A stretch of DNA of 64,000 nt from Lapillicoccus jejuensis. GTDB lineage: Bacteria > Actinomycetota > Actinomycetes > Actinomycetales > Dermatophilaceae. The stretch is from assembly GCF_006715055.1 (NCBI RefSeq), contig NZ_VFMN01000001.1, positions 434,001-498,000 of the forward strand, written 5' to 3'. The notes under the pieces are model-generated. The model saw only the letters and a program-made list of their open reading frames with translations, was not told the origin of the DNA and made no database searches. A program made the position numbers and the translations under genes. This document shows positions 25,628-37,051 of the stretch, piece after piece (positions within the stretch are counted from its first letter, which is position 1; every line of letters starts with the position of its first letter).

Positions 25628-26553
25628 CCCGTCAGTCTGCCCCAGCGGTGTCCCTCGCTCCGGGCGGGGTCGAGCGGCCACGGCGCCCACGTGGCGGGGT
25701 CGACCCGGGCGAAGCCCTCGCGGCCCGGCAGCCGGGCGGCGACGTCGTTGCTGAGGGCGTAGAACGGCACCACCGGCCCGTCCCCCGGGAGCGTCTGGAG
25801 GACGGTCAGCTGGGTGACGTGCTCGCGCAGCGCGGCGGCCTGCCGCGCCACCGCGGTGGGGTCGACCACCTCGTGGGTCACCATGGCGTCGTCGACCACC
25901 CCGACGGGGTACGGCGCCGCGTCGTCCAGCAGCTGCAGGGTCCGCCCGGGCGGCTCGCCGTGCCGCCCGGGGTGCACCCGCTCGCGCAGCCACGCCCGGT
26001 CCTCCTGCGCCCACGAGCGCGGGGTGCGGATCTCGAAGACGCGGGACGGCCGGTCCCGGGCCGGGAGCCCGAGGACGGCGGTGCGGGTGGCCTCGTGGGT
26101 GCGGACGTGGTCGGGGTGGCCGTAGCCACCGCCGGCGTCGTACGTGACGAGGACGTCGGGGCGCAGGCGCGCCACCACCCTCGCGACGGCGGTGGCCGCC
26201 TCGCGCAGCGGGGCGGCGGCGAAGGCCTGCGGGTGGTCCGCGGCGGAGGTGCCGGCCATGCCGCTGTCGCGCCACCGCGACGTCGCCCCGCGGTCGTCCT
26301 CGCCGAGCACGTGCGAGGTCACCCCGAGGACCGCGAGGGCCCGCGCCAGCTCGCCGCGGCGGTAGGGGCCGAGCGGGTCACCCGGCGCGCCCTGCAGGTG
26401 GGCGAGGTGGCGCGGGACGACCTCGCCCTCCTCCCCCAGCGTGCAGGTGAGCACGTGCACCTCGTCGCCACGGGCGACGTGGTGGGCCATCGTCACCCCG
26501 CAGGTGAGGGTCTCGTCGTCGGGGTGGGCGTGGACGAGCAGCAGCCGGGACAC
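25624..26553 (-). CDS. mshB: GlcNAc-Ins deacetylase of mycothiol synthesis
   Basis: 309 residues, PIG-L/LmbE fold. Zinc motif AHPDDE at about residues 10-15 and the later YGHPDHVRTHEA; the segment GRWRDSGMAGT-like SRWRDSGMAGTSAADHP is characteristic of MshB. It removes acetate from GlcNAc-inositol in the second pathway step leading to mycothiol, the main thiol of actinobacteria. Starts with GTG 7 bases after the oppF stop, so it may be read from the opp transcript. Followed by the coupled flavin reductase. The mycothiol conjugate amidase Mca is a close relative, but the length and motifs favour MshB. Confidence 0.86.
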   Translation of the reverse strand: MSRLLLVHAHPDDETLTCGVTMAHHVARGDEVHVLTCTLGEEGEVVPRHLAHLQGAPGDPLGPYRRGELARALAVLGVTSHVLGEDDRGATSRWRDSGMAGTSAADHPQAFAAAPLREAATAVARVVARLRPDVLVTYDAGGGYGHPDHVRTHEATRTAVLGLPARDRPSRVFEIRTPRSWAQEDRAWLRERVHPGRHGEPPGRTLQLLDDAAPYPVGVVDDAMVTHEVVDPTAVARQAAALREHVTQLTVLQTLPGDGPVVPFYALSNDVAARLPGREGFARVDPATWAPWPLDPARSEGHRWGRLTG

Positions 26554-26560
26554 GGGGGGC

Positions 26561-27577
26561 TCAGATGACCTGGCGCACCTCGGGGAAGTGGCACGCGACC
26601 CGGTGGCCGGGCGCGACCTCCACCGGCAGCGGCACCTCCGCGGCGCACTTGTCCTGCGCCTTGGGGCAGCGGGTGCGGAAGACGCAGCCGCTGGGCGGGT
26701 TCTGCGGCGAGGGCAGGTCGCCCTTGAGCAGGATCCGCTCGCGCTGCGCCCCGGCGTCCGGGTCGGGCAGCGGCACGGCCGACATCAGCGCGTGCGTGTA
26801 GGGGTGCTGCGGGGCGCCGTACAGGGTGTCGCGCGGGGCCTCCTCCATGATCTTGCCGAGGTACATGACGACGACGCGGTCGGAGATGTGCCGCACGACC
26901 GACAGGTCGTGGGCGATGAAGACGTAGGCGATCCCCCGCTCCTCCTGGATGTCCTCGAGGAGGTTGATGACCTGGGCCTGGATCGAGACGTCGAGCGCGG
27001 AGACCGGCTCGTCGCAGACGACGAGCTGCGGCTCGAGGGCGATGGCCCGGGCCACGCCGATGCGCTGCCGCTGGCCGCCGGAGAACTCGTGCGGGTAGCG
27101 GTTGTAGTGCTCGGGGTTGAGGCCCACGCGGGACATCAGCTCCTGCACCGTCCGGCGCACGCCCTTCTCGGGCTTGATGCCCTGGATGGTGAACGGGGCC
27201 GCGATGATCGAGCCGACGGTGTGCCGCGGGTTCAGCGAGCCGTAGGGGTCCTGGAAGACCATCTGCATCTTCCGGCGCAGCAGCCGCAGCTCGTTGCCGC
27301 CGACCGAGGTGACGTCCTGGCCCTCGAACTCGATCCGGCCGCCGGTCGGGTCGAGCAGGCGCAGCATGGTGCGGCCGGCCGTGGACTTGCCGCAGCCGGA
27401 CTCGCCGACGAGGCCGACGGTCTCGCCGGCGCGCAGCTCGAGCGAGATGCCGTCGACGGCCTTGACCGGTGCGTCGGGGCGGCGCACGAGGGTCTGCTTG
27501 TACTGCGGGAAGTGCTTCTGCAGGTCGGTGAGCCGCAGCAGCGGCGTGCTGTCCTGCGTGCTGAGATCGGTGCTCAT
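26561..27577 (-). CDS. oppF: Oligopeptide ABC transporter ATP-binding protein OppF
   Basis: 338 residues. Walker [16 protein letters not shown]-loop [17 protein letters not shown], signature [15 protein letters not shown] and Walker [13 protein letters not shown]. The C-terminal Opp/Dpp-type cysteine region ([14 protein letters not shown]) that can hold an iron-sulfur cluster is present. It powers peptide import with OppD. Last of the five transporter genes and followed at once by mshB. Confidence 0.93.
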   Translation of the reverse strand: MSTDLSTQDSTPLLRLTDLQKHFPQYKQTLVRRPDAPVKAVDGISLELRAGETVGLVGESGCGKSTAGRTMLRLLDPTGGRIEFEGQDVTSVGGNELRLLRRKMQMVFQDPYGSLNPRHTVGSIIAAPFTIQGIKPEKGVRRTVQELMSRVGLNPEHYNRYPHEFSGGQRQRIGVARAIALEPQLVVCDEPVSALDVSIQAQVINLLEDIQEERGIAYVFIAHDLSVVRHISDRVVVMYLGKIMEEAPRDTLYGAPQHPYTHALMSAVPLPDPDAGAQRERILLKGDLPSPQNPPSGCVFRTRCPKAQDKCAAEVPLPVEVAPGHRVACHFPEVRQVI

Positions 27578-27613
27578 AACGGTGGTGCGGGTCCTTCCGT
27601 CGGGCCGTGAGCC

Positions 27614-28690
27614 CTAGAGGCGGGGCTTGACCTTCTCGTTGAACAGCGTGGCCTTCTGCTCCGCCGTCAGGTGGCACCGGTCGAGGTGCCCGGGCGTGGT
27701 CTCGCGCAGCTCGGGGACCTCGCTGCGGCAGGCGTCGCCCGGCACCTGGTCCCGGAACGCGCACCGGGGGTGGAAGGCGCAGCCGCTCGGCACGTTGATG
27801 AGCGACGGCGGGTTGCCGGGCACGGGGTCCAAGCGGCCCTTGCGGTCGCGGTCGAGCCGCGGCATCGAGCTGAGCAGGCCCCACGCGTAGGGGTGGGTCG
27901 GTCGGTAGAAGACGTCGTCGACCGAGCCGTACTCGACCGCCTTGCCGCCGTACATGACGAGGATGTCGTCGGCCATCTCGGCGACGACGCCGAGGTCGTG
28001 GGTGATCATGATGATCGCCGACCCGAACTCGCGCTGCAGGTCGCGCATGAGGTCGAGGATCTGGGCCTGGACGGTGACGTCCAGCGCCGTCGTCGGCTCG
28101 TCGGCGATGAGCAGCGACGGGTCGTTGGCCAGGGCCATGGCGATCATCGCGCGCTGGCGCATGCCGCCGGAGAACTCGTGCGGGTACTGGTCGACGCGTC
28201 GGCCGGGGCTGGGGATGCCGACCCGGCCGAGCAGGTCGACGGCGCGCTTCTTGGCGGCCGACTTCCCCATGTCCGAGTGGTGCACGAGGATGCCCTCGAC
28301 GATCTGCGACCCCACCGTGTAGTACGGGTGCAGGGCCGACAGCGGGTCCTGGAAGATCATCGCCATCTTGCTGCCGCGCAGGTGGCGCAGCCGCTCGTCC
28401 TTGGCGGTCATGAGGTCCTCGCCGTCGAGGACGATCTGCCCCGACGCCTTGGCCCGCGAGCGGCGGTGCAGGCCGAGGATGGCCTGGCTCGTCACGGACT
28501 TGCCGGAGCCGGACTCGCCGACGATGCCGATGGTCTTGCCGCGCTCGAGGTCGAAGCTCAGCCCGTCGACGGCCTTGACCAGGCCGTCGTCGGTCGGGAA
28601 GTGCACCTTGACGTCGCGCAGCGACAGGTACGCCGTGTCGCCGTCGCGCGGGGCGTCGGCCCGCCGGTCGGCGGGAGCGGTGGTGGTCAC
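27614..28690 (-). CDS. oppD: Oligopeptide ABC transporter ATP-binding protein OppD
   Basis: 358 residues. Walker [18 protein letters not shown], signature [16 protein letters not shown], Walker [13 protein letters not shown], and the C-terminal cysteine motif [18 protein letters not shown]. The GTG at 28690 has a strong GAGGAGG ribosome-binding site 6 bases upstream, so it is translated from a leadered polycistronic mRNA. It pairs with OppF. Confidence 0.93.
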   Translation of the reverse strand: MTTTAPADRRADAPRDGDTAYLSLRDVKVHFPTDDGLVKAVDGLSFDLERGKTIGIVGESGSGKSVTSQAILGLHRRSRAKASGQIVLDGEDLMTAKDERLRHLRGSKMAMIFQDPLSALHPYYTVGSQIVEGILVHHSDMGKSAAKKRAVDLLGRVGIPSPGRRVDQYPHEFSGGMRQRAMIAMALANDPSLLIADEPTTALDVTVQAQILDLMRDLQREFGSAIIMITHDLGVVAEMADDILVMYGGKAVEYGSVDDVFYRPTHPYAWGLLSSMPRLDRDRKGRLDPVPGNPPSLINVPSGCAFHPRCAFRDQVPGDACRSEVPELRETTPGHLDRCHLTAEQKATLFNEKVKPRL

Positions 28691-28701
28691 GGGGTGCCTC
28701 C

Positions 28702-29724
28702 TCAGGCGAGTCGCACGCGCGGGTCGATGACGCCGTAGAGGACGTCGACGATGAGGTTCGCGATGACGATGAAGAACGCGGCCACGAGCACGACGCCCAC
28801 GGTCGAGGGCAGGTCGGTCTGCTGGATCGCCACGATGGCCATCTTGCCCAGACCCTGGATGTTGAAGACCTGCTCGGAGATGATCGCGCCGCCGAGCAGA
28901 CCACCGAGGTCGAGGCCCGCGGCCGTGACGATCGGGGTGAGCGCGGCGCGCAGGCCGTGCCGGCGGATGACCGTGCGTTCCTTGACGCCCTTCGCGCGGG
29001 CGGTGCGGATGTAGTCCTCGGACAGGGTCTCGAGCATGTAGGCGCGGGTGAGCCGCACGTACGACGCCGCGTAGACCGCGGCGAGGGTCAGCGCGGGCAG
29101 GGTGATGCCCACGGCCCAGGCGATGGGCCCGTTGTCGCCGATCGGGAAGTACCCGACGTTCGAGATGGGGATGATCCCCCACTGCACCGAGACGAAGACG
29201 TAGAGCAGGGTGCCGATGAAGAAGGTCGGCAGCGAGTAGCCGACGAGCGACACCCCGACGAGCAGCCGGTCCTGCCATCGTCCCCGTTTGAGGGCGGCGA
29301 TGATGCCGAAGCCGACGCCGAAGACGATCCACATGACGAAGGCGGCGATGGCGATGGACGCCGTGGCCGGGGCGGCCGTCTTGACCATGTCGGTGACGCC
29401 CTGGGTGCGCAGCGCCGAGTAGCCGAGGCACGGGGCGTCGCAGACGAACACCGCCTGCGGGTTCGTCTTGCGCAGCTCCGGGTCGTCGGGGAAGTAGCGG
29501 GTGGTGACGAAGCCCTTGAGGAAGTTCGCGTACTGCACCGGGATCGGCTTGTCGTAGCCGAGCTTGACCCGGTTGCCCTCGATGACGGCCGGGGTGCAGT
29601 TCTTCGAGCAGGTCAGGCTCGCCGGGTCGATCGGCGAGGCGAAGAAGAGCAGGTAGGTCGCCAGCGTGATGACGAAGAGCATGGCGACGGCCGAGATGAG
29701 CCGGCGGATGATGTAGAAGAACAT
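28702..29724 (-). CDS. oppB: Oligopeptide ABC transporter permease OppB
   Basis: 340 residues with six membrane segments and the permease EAA-like loop (RTARAKGVKERTVIRRHGLRAAL). The first outer loop is enlarged and carries four cysteines (TCSKNCTPAV, FVCDAPCLG), which may form disulfides. It forms the channel with OppC. The ATG at 29724 is chosen; a GTG at 29748 with GGAAGG 6 bases upstream would add eight residues and is a real alternative. It ends 11 bases before oppD. Confidence 0.9.
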   Translation of the reverse strand: MFFYIIRRLISAVAMLFVITLATYLLFFASPIDPASLTCSKNCTPAVIEGNRVKLGYDKPIPVQYANFLKGFVTTRYFPDDPELRKTNPQAVFVCDAPCLGYSALRTQGVTDMVKTAAPATASIAIAAFVMWIVFGVGFGIIAALKRGRWQDRLLVGVSLVGYSLPTFFIGTLLYVFVSVQWGIIPISNVGYFPIGDNGPIAWAVGITLPALTLAAVYAASYVRLTRAYMLETLSEDYIRTARAKGVKERTVIRRHGLRAALTPIVTAAGLDLGGLLGGAIISEQVFNIQGLGKMAIVAIQQTDLPSTVGVVLVAAFFIVIANLIVDVLYGVIDPRVRLA

Positions 29725-29774
29725 GGGCTCGGGCGCCGGTGGGCGCACGACCTCCCTTCCGGGCGGTGGACCGG

Positions 29775-29811
29775 GGTCGTGCCGGGCGGACATCGTCCGC
29801 CCGGCACGACC
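29775..29811. terminator. 17-bp perfect hairpin between oppA and oppB
   Basis: Arms 29775-29791 and 29795-29811 are perfect complements around a 3-base loop. It lies 76 bases after the oppA stop and before the oppB start, with no U-run. Such hairpins often protect the binding-protein part of a transporter mRNA or cut read-through into permease genes, raising OppA over OppB/D/F. Confidence 0.6.
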
Positions 29812-29886
29812 GTGGTGGTGCGGTGCACGCTACGGGAGCGTCACACGGGTGCTGCGAGGTGGTGCTGGTGGAGCGTGGTCAGTCGG

Positions 29887-31614
29887 TCACTGCGCCGCGA
29901 GCGTGGCGAAGTCGACGTAGCCGCCGAAGGCCGCGTTGATCGTGTAGCCCTTGACCTTCGAGCCGCGCAGGAAGACGAACTTCTGGTTGACGAGCGGCAC
30001 GACGCCACCGTCCTTGTTGATCATCTCGTCGATGTCGCCCCAGGCCTTCTCGCGGGCGTCGGCGTCGGAGATCAGGTAGGCCGCGTCAATGGCCTTGTTG
30101 ACCTCGTCGTTGTTGAAGTAGCCGTAGTCCTGGTTGCTGCTCGTGGGCGTGATGTTGATGCGCCCGTCGAACAGCGGCGGGATGTCGGTCGAGCCCGAGG
30201 GCCAGTCCGCACCCCAGCTGGCGAAGAAGACGTCCTTGCTCTTGCTCGCCGCGCTCGAGATGGTCCGGTAGTACTTGTCCTGGATGCCCTCGAGGGTGGT
30301 GTTGAAGCCACCCTGGTCCCAGGTCTGCTTCAGGGCCGAGAAGGCCTTGTCGCGGGTCGCCGTCTTGCGGTAGACGACCGTGATGTTGACCGGGGTCGTG
30401 ATGCCGGCCGCCTGCAGCGTGGCCTTGGCCGCGCTCGGGTCACCCGAGGTGGGGGTGTTGAAGGGGTTGAAGTCCTTGTAGCACTTCAGCGCCTTGTTGC
30501 AGATGGCGTAGGTCGGCGTCATGATCTGCGACCCACCGTTGGCCTGGATGTAGGCGTCGCGGTTGGTGGCCTGGGCGAAGGCCTTGCGGATCGCCGGGTT
30601 CTTCATCGTGGCCGACTGGTAGTTCGGCGTGAGGTAGTCGACGTACGGCGCGACCGGGTTGGACAGGCGGTCCTTCTTCGCCACGACGTTGGCCAGCTGC
30701 GCCGGCGGGGCCGAGGTGTAGGTGATGGCCGTCTGGTCGTTGCCGGAGTCCGCGATGAGCCGCTGGTACTGCTGCTCGGACGCGATGCCCTCCTGGATGA
30801 CGATCTTGTCCGGGTAGGCCTTGCGCACCGGGTCCTTCGACGCGTCCCAGTTGGGGTTGCGCACGAAGGTGCCGCCGGTGTTCTGGTCGAACGTGCCCTG
30901 GAGCATGTACGGGCCGTCGGAGAACGCCTCGAACAGGCTGTTGGCGCCCTTGTCCTTGTCCTTGCGGAACGCGTTGAACGAGGCGAGCGAGGCGGTGGCC
31001 TGGTTGAAGTCGGCCCACGGCTTCTTGAAGTGCAGGGTCAGCTTCTCGCCCTCGCAGGTGATCGCCTTGTCGAAGGCGGCCTGGCCGGCGGCGTCCGTCT
31101 TGTAGGGGCCCTTGTAGATCGGGGCGCCGTCGGAGTCGGACGGGACGTCGAGGAACGACAGGATGTACGTCGGACCGTTGGAGATGACGTCGGTCGCGAA
31201 GGTGCGCGAGATGCCGTACTTGATGTCGTCGCAGGAGACGGTCTTGCCGTCCTGCCACTTGGCGTCACCCTTGAGGGTGAACGTCCAGGTCTTGCCGCCG
31301 TCCGACATGGTGCCGGTGTCGGTCGCCAGGTCCGGGACGAGCTTGGGGTCGGAGTCCGCGCTCCAGGTGACGAGGCTGCGGGAGTACGCGCGGCTCGCGA
31401 ACTCGAGGTCGGCACCGACGTAGCTCTGCTGCGGGTCGAGGCCGTTGTGCGGGCCGAGGTCGAGGACGTAGATCGTCCCGCCCTTGGTGGGGGCCGAGCC
31501 GGCGGAGCCGGAGGCCGAGCCGCCCGAACCACCGGACGAGCTGCAGGCGCCCGCGGCGACGGCGACGACGGCGCCGAGGGCCACCGTGAGGGCTCCCCTC
31601 CTGGTGCGCATCAT
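29887..31614 (-). CDS. oppA: Oligopeptide-binding lipoprotein OppA
   Basis: 575 residues, SBP family 5. The N-terminus has arginines, a hydrophobic core and a lipobox-like AAGACSSS, giving a lipid-anchored cysteine near residue 24, then a Ser/Gly linker. The mature part has the family pattern, for example WTFTLKGDAKWQDGKTVSCDDIKYGISRTF. It captures peptides outside the cell. The first of two adjacent ATGs is chosen because AAGGAG lies 5 bases upstream. Placing the binding-protein gene second, between two permease genes, is unusual. It is clearly paralogous to the LpqW-like gene upstream. Confidence 0.92.
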   Translation of the reverse strand: MMRTRRGALTVALGAVVAVAAGACSSSGGSGGSASGSAGSAPTKGGTIYVLDLGPHNGLDPQQSYVGADLEFASRAYSRSLVTWSADSDPKLVPDLATDTGTMSDGGKTWTFTLKGDAKWQDGKTVSCDDIKYGISRTFATDVISNGPTYILSFLDVPSDSDGAPIYKGPYKTDAAGQAAFDKAITCEGEKLTLHFKKPWADFNQATASLASFNAFRKDKDKGANSLFEAFSDGPYMLQGTFDQNTGGTFVRNPNWDASKDPVRKAYPDKIVIQEGIASEQQYQRLIADSGNDQTAITYTSAPPAQLANVVAKKDRLSNPVAPYVDYLTPNYQSATMKNPAIRKAFAQATNRDAYIQANGGSQIMTPTYAICNKALKCYKDFNPFNTPTSGDPSAAKATLQAAGITTPVNITVVYRKTATRDKAFSALKQTWDQGGFNTTLEGIQDKYYRTISSAASKSKDVFFASWGADWPSGSTDIPPLFDGRINITPTSSNQDYGYFNNDEVNKAIDAAYLISDADAREKAWGDIDEMINKDGGVVPLVNQKFVFLRGSKVKGYTINAAFGGYVDFATLAAQ

Positions 31615-31729
31615 GTGTTCTCCTTGTGTGCACTGGTCTCCGCCGCCCCTGTGGTGGCGGCAGGCCTCCCCGCGGCGGTCGCCGCGAGGTCTGCGCGGGT
31701 GGACGCCCGCGACAACTGGGGGGCTCGGC

Positions 31730-32746
31730 TCACGAGCGGCCGGCCTTGGGGTCGAGCGCGTCCCGCAGCCCGTCACCGAGCAGGTTGAACGCCAGGACCA
31801 GGATGAAGACGGTCAGACCCGGGAAGAGGAAGTACGCGAAGTCGCTCTGGCTGTAGTTGACCGCGTCGGTGAGGATCGCGCCCAGCGAGGCGGTCGGCGG
31901 GTTGATGCCGACGCCGAGGTAGCCCAGGGCCGCCTCCGCGGCGATGTTCGCCGGCATGACGAGCGTGGTGTAGACGAGCAGCGGCGCCCACAGGTGCGGG
32001 AGGAGCTCGACGAAGTAGATCCGGCTGCGCTTGGCACCGAGCGAGCGGGCCGCCTCGACGAACTCGCGCTCGCGCAGCGAGAGGACCTGACCGCGGATGA
32101 TGCGCGCGAAGTACGGGAACCCGAAGAACCCGAGCACGAGGATCATGAAGACGATCTTGGCGCTGGGGTCGGTGTCCTGGGCGCCGATGCCGCGGGCGAC
32201 GAGCGGCACGAGGACCGACTGCAGCGACAGCAGCATGAGCGTCGAGGGGAAGCTCAGCACGAGGTCGAGGAACCGGCTGAAGAGCCAGTCGACGAACCCG
32301 CCGGCGAAGCCCGAGATGATGCCGACGACGGTGCCGACGACGACCGAGAAGATCGTCGCGCAGACCGCGACGATGAGCGAGGTCGTCAGCCCGGCGACGA
32401 TGCGCGAGCCCAGGTCGCGGCCGGTGCCCGGCTCGACACCGAGCAGGTGCGACCACGACACCCCACCCGCGAAGCCGTCCGGGATCGAGCCCAGACCCGC
32501 AACGAGGTCGGGGTGGGTGAGGTTGGGCTTGAGCACGCCCAGCGCCTGGAGCACCGGCGAGATCGCCCCCACGACGAGGAAGAGGACGGAGACGACGAGG
32601 GCGACCATCGTCACCTTGTCCCGCTTGAGCCGGGACCAGACGATCTGCCACGGAGAGCGCCCCTTGATGGCGACGGCGCCGTCGAGCGCCGCGTCGTCGA
32701 TCTCGGAGCGACCGGCGGTGTCCTCCTGGCCGGGGGCGATGGTCAT
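31730..32746 (-). CDS. oppC: Oligopeptide ABC transporter permease OppC
   Basis: 338 residues. The cytosolic N-terminal extension leads to six membrane helices; the coupling loop is EFVEAARSLGAKRSRIYFVELLPHL, and the C-terminus has NLLGDGLRDALDPK, the OppC/DppC signature. It starts the opp operon and is preceded by a recognisable promoter and a leader hairpin. Confidence 0.93.
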   Translation of the reverse strand: MTIAPGQEDTAGRSEIDDAALDGAVAIKGRSPWQIVWSRLKRDKVTMVALVVSVLFLVVGAISPVLQALGVLKPNLTHPDLVAGLGSIPDGFAGGVSWSHLLGVEPGTGRDLGSRIVAGLTTSLIVAVCATIFSVVVGTVVGIISGFAGGFVDWLFSRFLDLVLSFPSTLMLLSLQSVLVPLVARGIGAQDTDPSAKIVFMILVLGFFGFPYFARIIRGQVLSLREREFVEAARSLGAKRSRIYFVELLPHLWAPLLVYTTLVMPANIAAEAALGYLGVGINPPTASLGAILTDAVNYSQSDFAYFLFPGLTVFILVLAFNLLGDGLRDALDPKAGRS

Positions 32747-32776
32747 GCGGTTCGGACCCTCACTTCGTGGAAAAGA

Positions 32777-32791
32777 CCCCGCGCAGCGGGG
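32777..32791 (-). terminator. Attenuator-like hairpin with U-run in the opp leader
   Basis: On the minus strand a 6-bp GC stem with loop TGC (32777-32791) is followed by TCTTTT (32771-32776). It lies between the predicted transcription start and the oppC ATG, so as an intrinsic terminator it would stop the opp transcript early unless controlled. Confidence 0.55.
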
Positions 32792-32803
32792 CGGACCGAC
32801 GAA

Positions 32804-32833
32804 ACCTTAGACCAGCGCATCCCACATCCTGAA
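32804..32833 (-). promoter_or_regulatory. Promoter of the opp operon
   Basis: Minus-strand -35 TTCAGG (32828-32833) and -10 TAAGGT (32804-32809) with an 18-bp spacer. Transcription would start near 32797, giving a leader of about 50 bases containing the U-tailed hairpin. Confidence 0.5.
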
Positions 32834-32921
32834 CCGCCCCGCCCCCGGCGTCGCCGGATCGTGACCCACGGCGGGCCGGGCTGGGAGCGCGCTGGGAGGG
32901 GTCCGGTCCGCCTCCGACGGC

Positions 32922-34622
32922 TCAGGGGCGGGCGAGCTGGAGTCGCGCGAGGTCGGGGTAGCCCCCGAGGTCGGCGCTGTCGGCGTACCCGACGACCCCG
33001 GAACCGTGGACGAGGACGCGGGTCGGCTGCGCGAGGGCGACGTACGCCCCGGAGGTGGCGAGGGCGCGGTCGAGCGCCGCCCAGGCCTGCCCGCGGGCGG
33101 TGGCCGCCTCGGTGGTCTCGGCGGCGGCGAGCAGCCGGGTGACGGTGGGGTCGGTGGACCAGCCCGGGGTGCGGGCGACGAAGACGGGCAGCAGCGTGGA
33201 GGCCGACGGCCAGGCCGCCGTCCACGCCTGCTCGCTCACGTCGACCCCGGCGGGCGCGGTCGCGCCCTCGGCGAGCGGCACGAGGGTCACGGCGAAGCCG
33301 GCCCGCTGCCACCCCGCACGGAGGGCCGCGAAACCGGCGTCGGCGAGGGCCGAGGACCGGTAGGCCACGCGGATCGGGACGGGCAGCGTCAGGCCGGACC
33401 CGGCGAGCAGCGCTCGGGCCGCGGTGGGGTCGCCGGCGGCCGGGGCGCCGTACGGGTCGGTGGTGCTCGTGCCGGCGACCGTGGAGGGCAGCAGCGAGGT
33501 CGCGGCGTCGAGGGCGGTCGGGCCGCCGGACGCGGCGACGAAGGCCGTGCGGTCGGTCGCCACGGCGAGCGCGCGCCGGGCGGCGGCCGAGCGCATGACG
33601 GGGCTGCGGGTGTCGGGGACGAGCACGTCGACCGTCGGGGTCGGCACGCTGGTCGTGCGCCCGGCCAGGGCGGGGTCGTCGAGCAGCCGCGCCTGCAGCG
33701 CCGGCGGGGTGTCCGCGACGGTCACCCCGAAGCGGTCCGGGCCCTGGTCGTCGACGAGCCGCTGCACCGCGGTCGTCGTGTCGAGCCCCTCGTGCAGGGT
33801 GACCGAGTCGGGCAGGGCGCGCCGGACGAAGTCCGACAGCGGGGTCCAGGTGCGCGTGCGCACGAAGCGGCCGCCCACCCCGGGGACGTACTCCCCCTCG
33901 AGCATGTACGGACCGCAGGAGAAGACCATGAGGTTCATCGCGCCGCGCAGGTCGTGGTCGCGGCGCACGGGGGCGAACGCGGGCAGGGCCACGGTCTGGT
34001 CGAAGTCGTACGCCGGCCGCTTGAGGTGGAAGGTGATCGTGCGGCCCGAGCAGGTGACCGCCCGGTCGTAGAGCGCCTGACCGGTGCCGCGGTAGGGGCC
34101 GGCGTACGCCGAGACGGTGCGCCCCTGCGCGTCGGTCGTCGACGGGATGTCGAGCAGCGAGGCGGCGTACGCCGGCGCGCCCGTGAGCACGTCCGTCGCG
34201 AAGGCGCGCGAGACGCCGTACCGGACGTCCTCGCAGGTCACCGTCCGCTCGTCCTGCCACTCGACGTCGGTGCGCAGGGTGAAGGTCCAGGTGCGCCCGC
34301 CGTCGGTGGCGGTCCCGGTGGTCGTCGCGAGGTCGGCCTGGACGGGGCTGCCGTCGACGCCGGGGGCGCCGCCGTTCGTCGTGGTGAGGGTGCGGACGAA
34401 CATCCGCACGGCGAGCGCCGCCTCCGGGCCGCCGTCGATGCGCTGGGGGTCCCAGTGCCGCACGTCCTGGTCGAGGAGGACCTCGAGGGCGCCGCCGCGG
34501 TCGCGGTTGGCCGCCGCGACCGCCGCCGACGGCTTGCGCGACGGGGCCGAGCACGCCGCGGCGACCAGCGCCGCGAGCAGCAGCGGGACGACGAGGGCGA
34601 CCCGGGTCGGACGACGCGGCAT
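32922..34622 (-). CDS. LpqW-like SBP family 5 lipoprotein
   Basis: 566 residues. Signal with lipobox AAACSAPS near residue 24; the mature part is alignable to OppA: WTFTLRTDVEWQDERTVTCEDVRYGVSRAFATDV matches the same stretch there. Key positions that contact peptide in OppA-type proteins cannot be judged. In M. tuberculosis the equivalent place next to typA holds lpqW (from memory), whose product looks like a binding protein but regulates mannolipid synthesis rather than import. By position this gene may be the LpqW equivalent, while its sequence is close to the oppA next door. It lies between typA and opp. Confidence 0.78.
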   Translation of the reverse strand: MPRRPTRVALVVPLLLAALVAAACSAPSRKPSAAVAAANRDRGGALEVLLDQDVRHWDPQRIDGGPEAALAVRMFVRTLTTTNGGAPGVDGSPVQADLATTTGTATDGGRTWTFTLRTDVEWQDERTVTCEDVRYGVSRAFATDVLTGAPAYAASLLDIPSTTDAQGRTVSAYAGPYRGTGQALYDRAVTCSGRTITFHLKRPAYDFDQTVALPAFAPVRRDHDLRGAMNLMVFSCGPYMLEGEYVPGVGGRFVRTRTWTPLSDFVRRALPDSVTLHEGLDTTTAVQRLVDDQGPDRFGVTVADTPPALQARLLDDPALAGRTTSVPTPTVDVLVPDTRSPVMRSAAARRALAVATDRTAFVAASGGPTALDAATSLLPSTVAGTSTTDPYGAPAAGDPTAARALLAGSGLTLPVPIRVAYRSSALADAGFAALRAGWQRAGFAVTLVPLAEGATAPAGVDVSEQAWTAAWPSASTLLPVFVARTPGWSTDPTVTRLLAAAETTEAATARGQAWAALDRALATSGAYVALAQPTRVLVHGSGVVGYADSADLGGYPDLARLQLARP

Positions 34623-34648
34623 GACGGTGTCGAGGAGGCGGAGGGTGC

Positions 34649-36550
<1,902 letters not shown>

Positions 36551-36562
36551 GCCACCAGTCTC

Positions 36563-37051
36563 TCAGGGTTTCGGGGCGCCGCCGACCACCTCGCGCAGCG
36601 CCCGCACGACGGGCAGGTCGGCGGGCAGCCAGGCGACGTCCTCGAGCCGGTCGGCGGTGAGGACGCGCAGCGCGTCGTGGTCCTCCAGGGGGGCCGGCTC
36701 GCCCTGCGTGACGACGGCCAGCCAGACGAGCATCCGGTAGCGCTCCCCCAGCGGCCAGGCGCCGTCGGGCAGCGGCCCGGGCAGCGGGGCGCCGAGCCCG
36801 ACCTCGACCCCGAGCTCCTCGCGCAGCTCGCGGCGCAGCGCCGCGCGCGGCTCCTCCCCCGGCTCGACCTTGCCCCCCGGCAGCTCCCACCCGCCGGCGA
36901 GCGCCGGGGGCTCCGTACGGCGGGCCGCCAGCACCGTGGTGGGGCGCGCGAGGTCGTCGACGAGGGCGGCCCCGACGACGAGGCGGGTGGTGCTTCGGTT
37001 TGCCTCACCTTCGGTGCGGCCCGGGTCGCTCGCCGGGAGGATGGGGGGCAT
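36563..37051 (-). CDS. NUDIX hydrolase, MutT-like
   Basis: 162 residues. The Nudix box is complete: G-x5-E-x7-REL-x-EELG within [20 protein letters not shown] followed by ELG. The preceding [13 protein letters not shown] is MutT-like, suggesting removal of oxidised dGTP or another nucleoside diphosphate derivative. The ATG at 37051 overlaps the divergent phhB start codon in the palindrome CATG; about 20 N-terminal residues before the domain lack family homology, so the true start could be later at a non-standard codon. It ends 13 bases upstream of typA. Confidence 0.82.
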   Translation of the reverse strand: MPPILPASDPGRTEGEANRSTTRLVVGAALVDDLARPTTVLAARRTEPPALAGGWELPGGKVEPGEEPRAALRRELREELGVEVGLGAPLPGPLPDGAWPLGERYRMLVWLAVVTQGEPAPLEDHDALRVLTADRLEDVAWLPADLPVVRALREVVGGAPKP

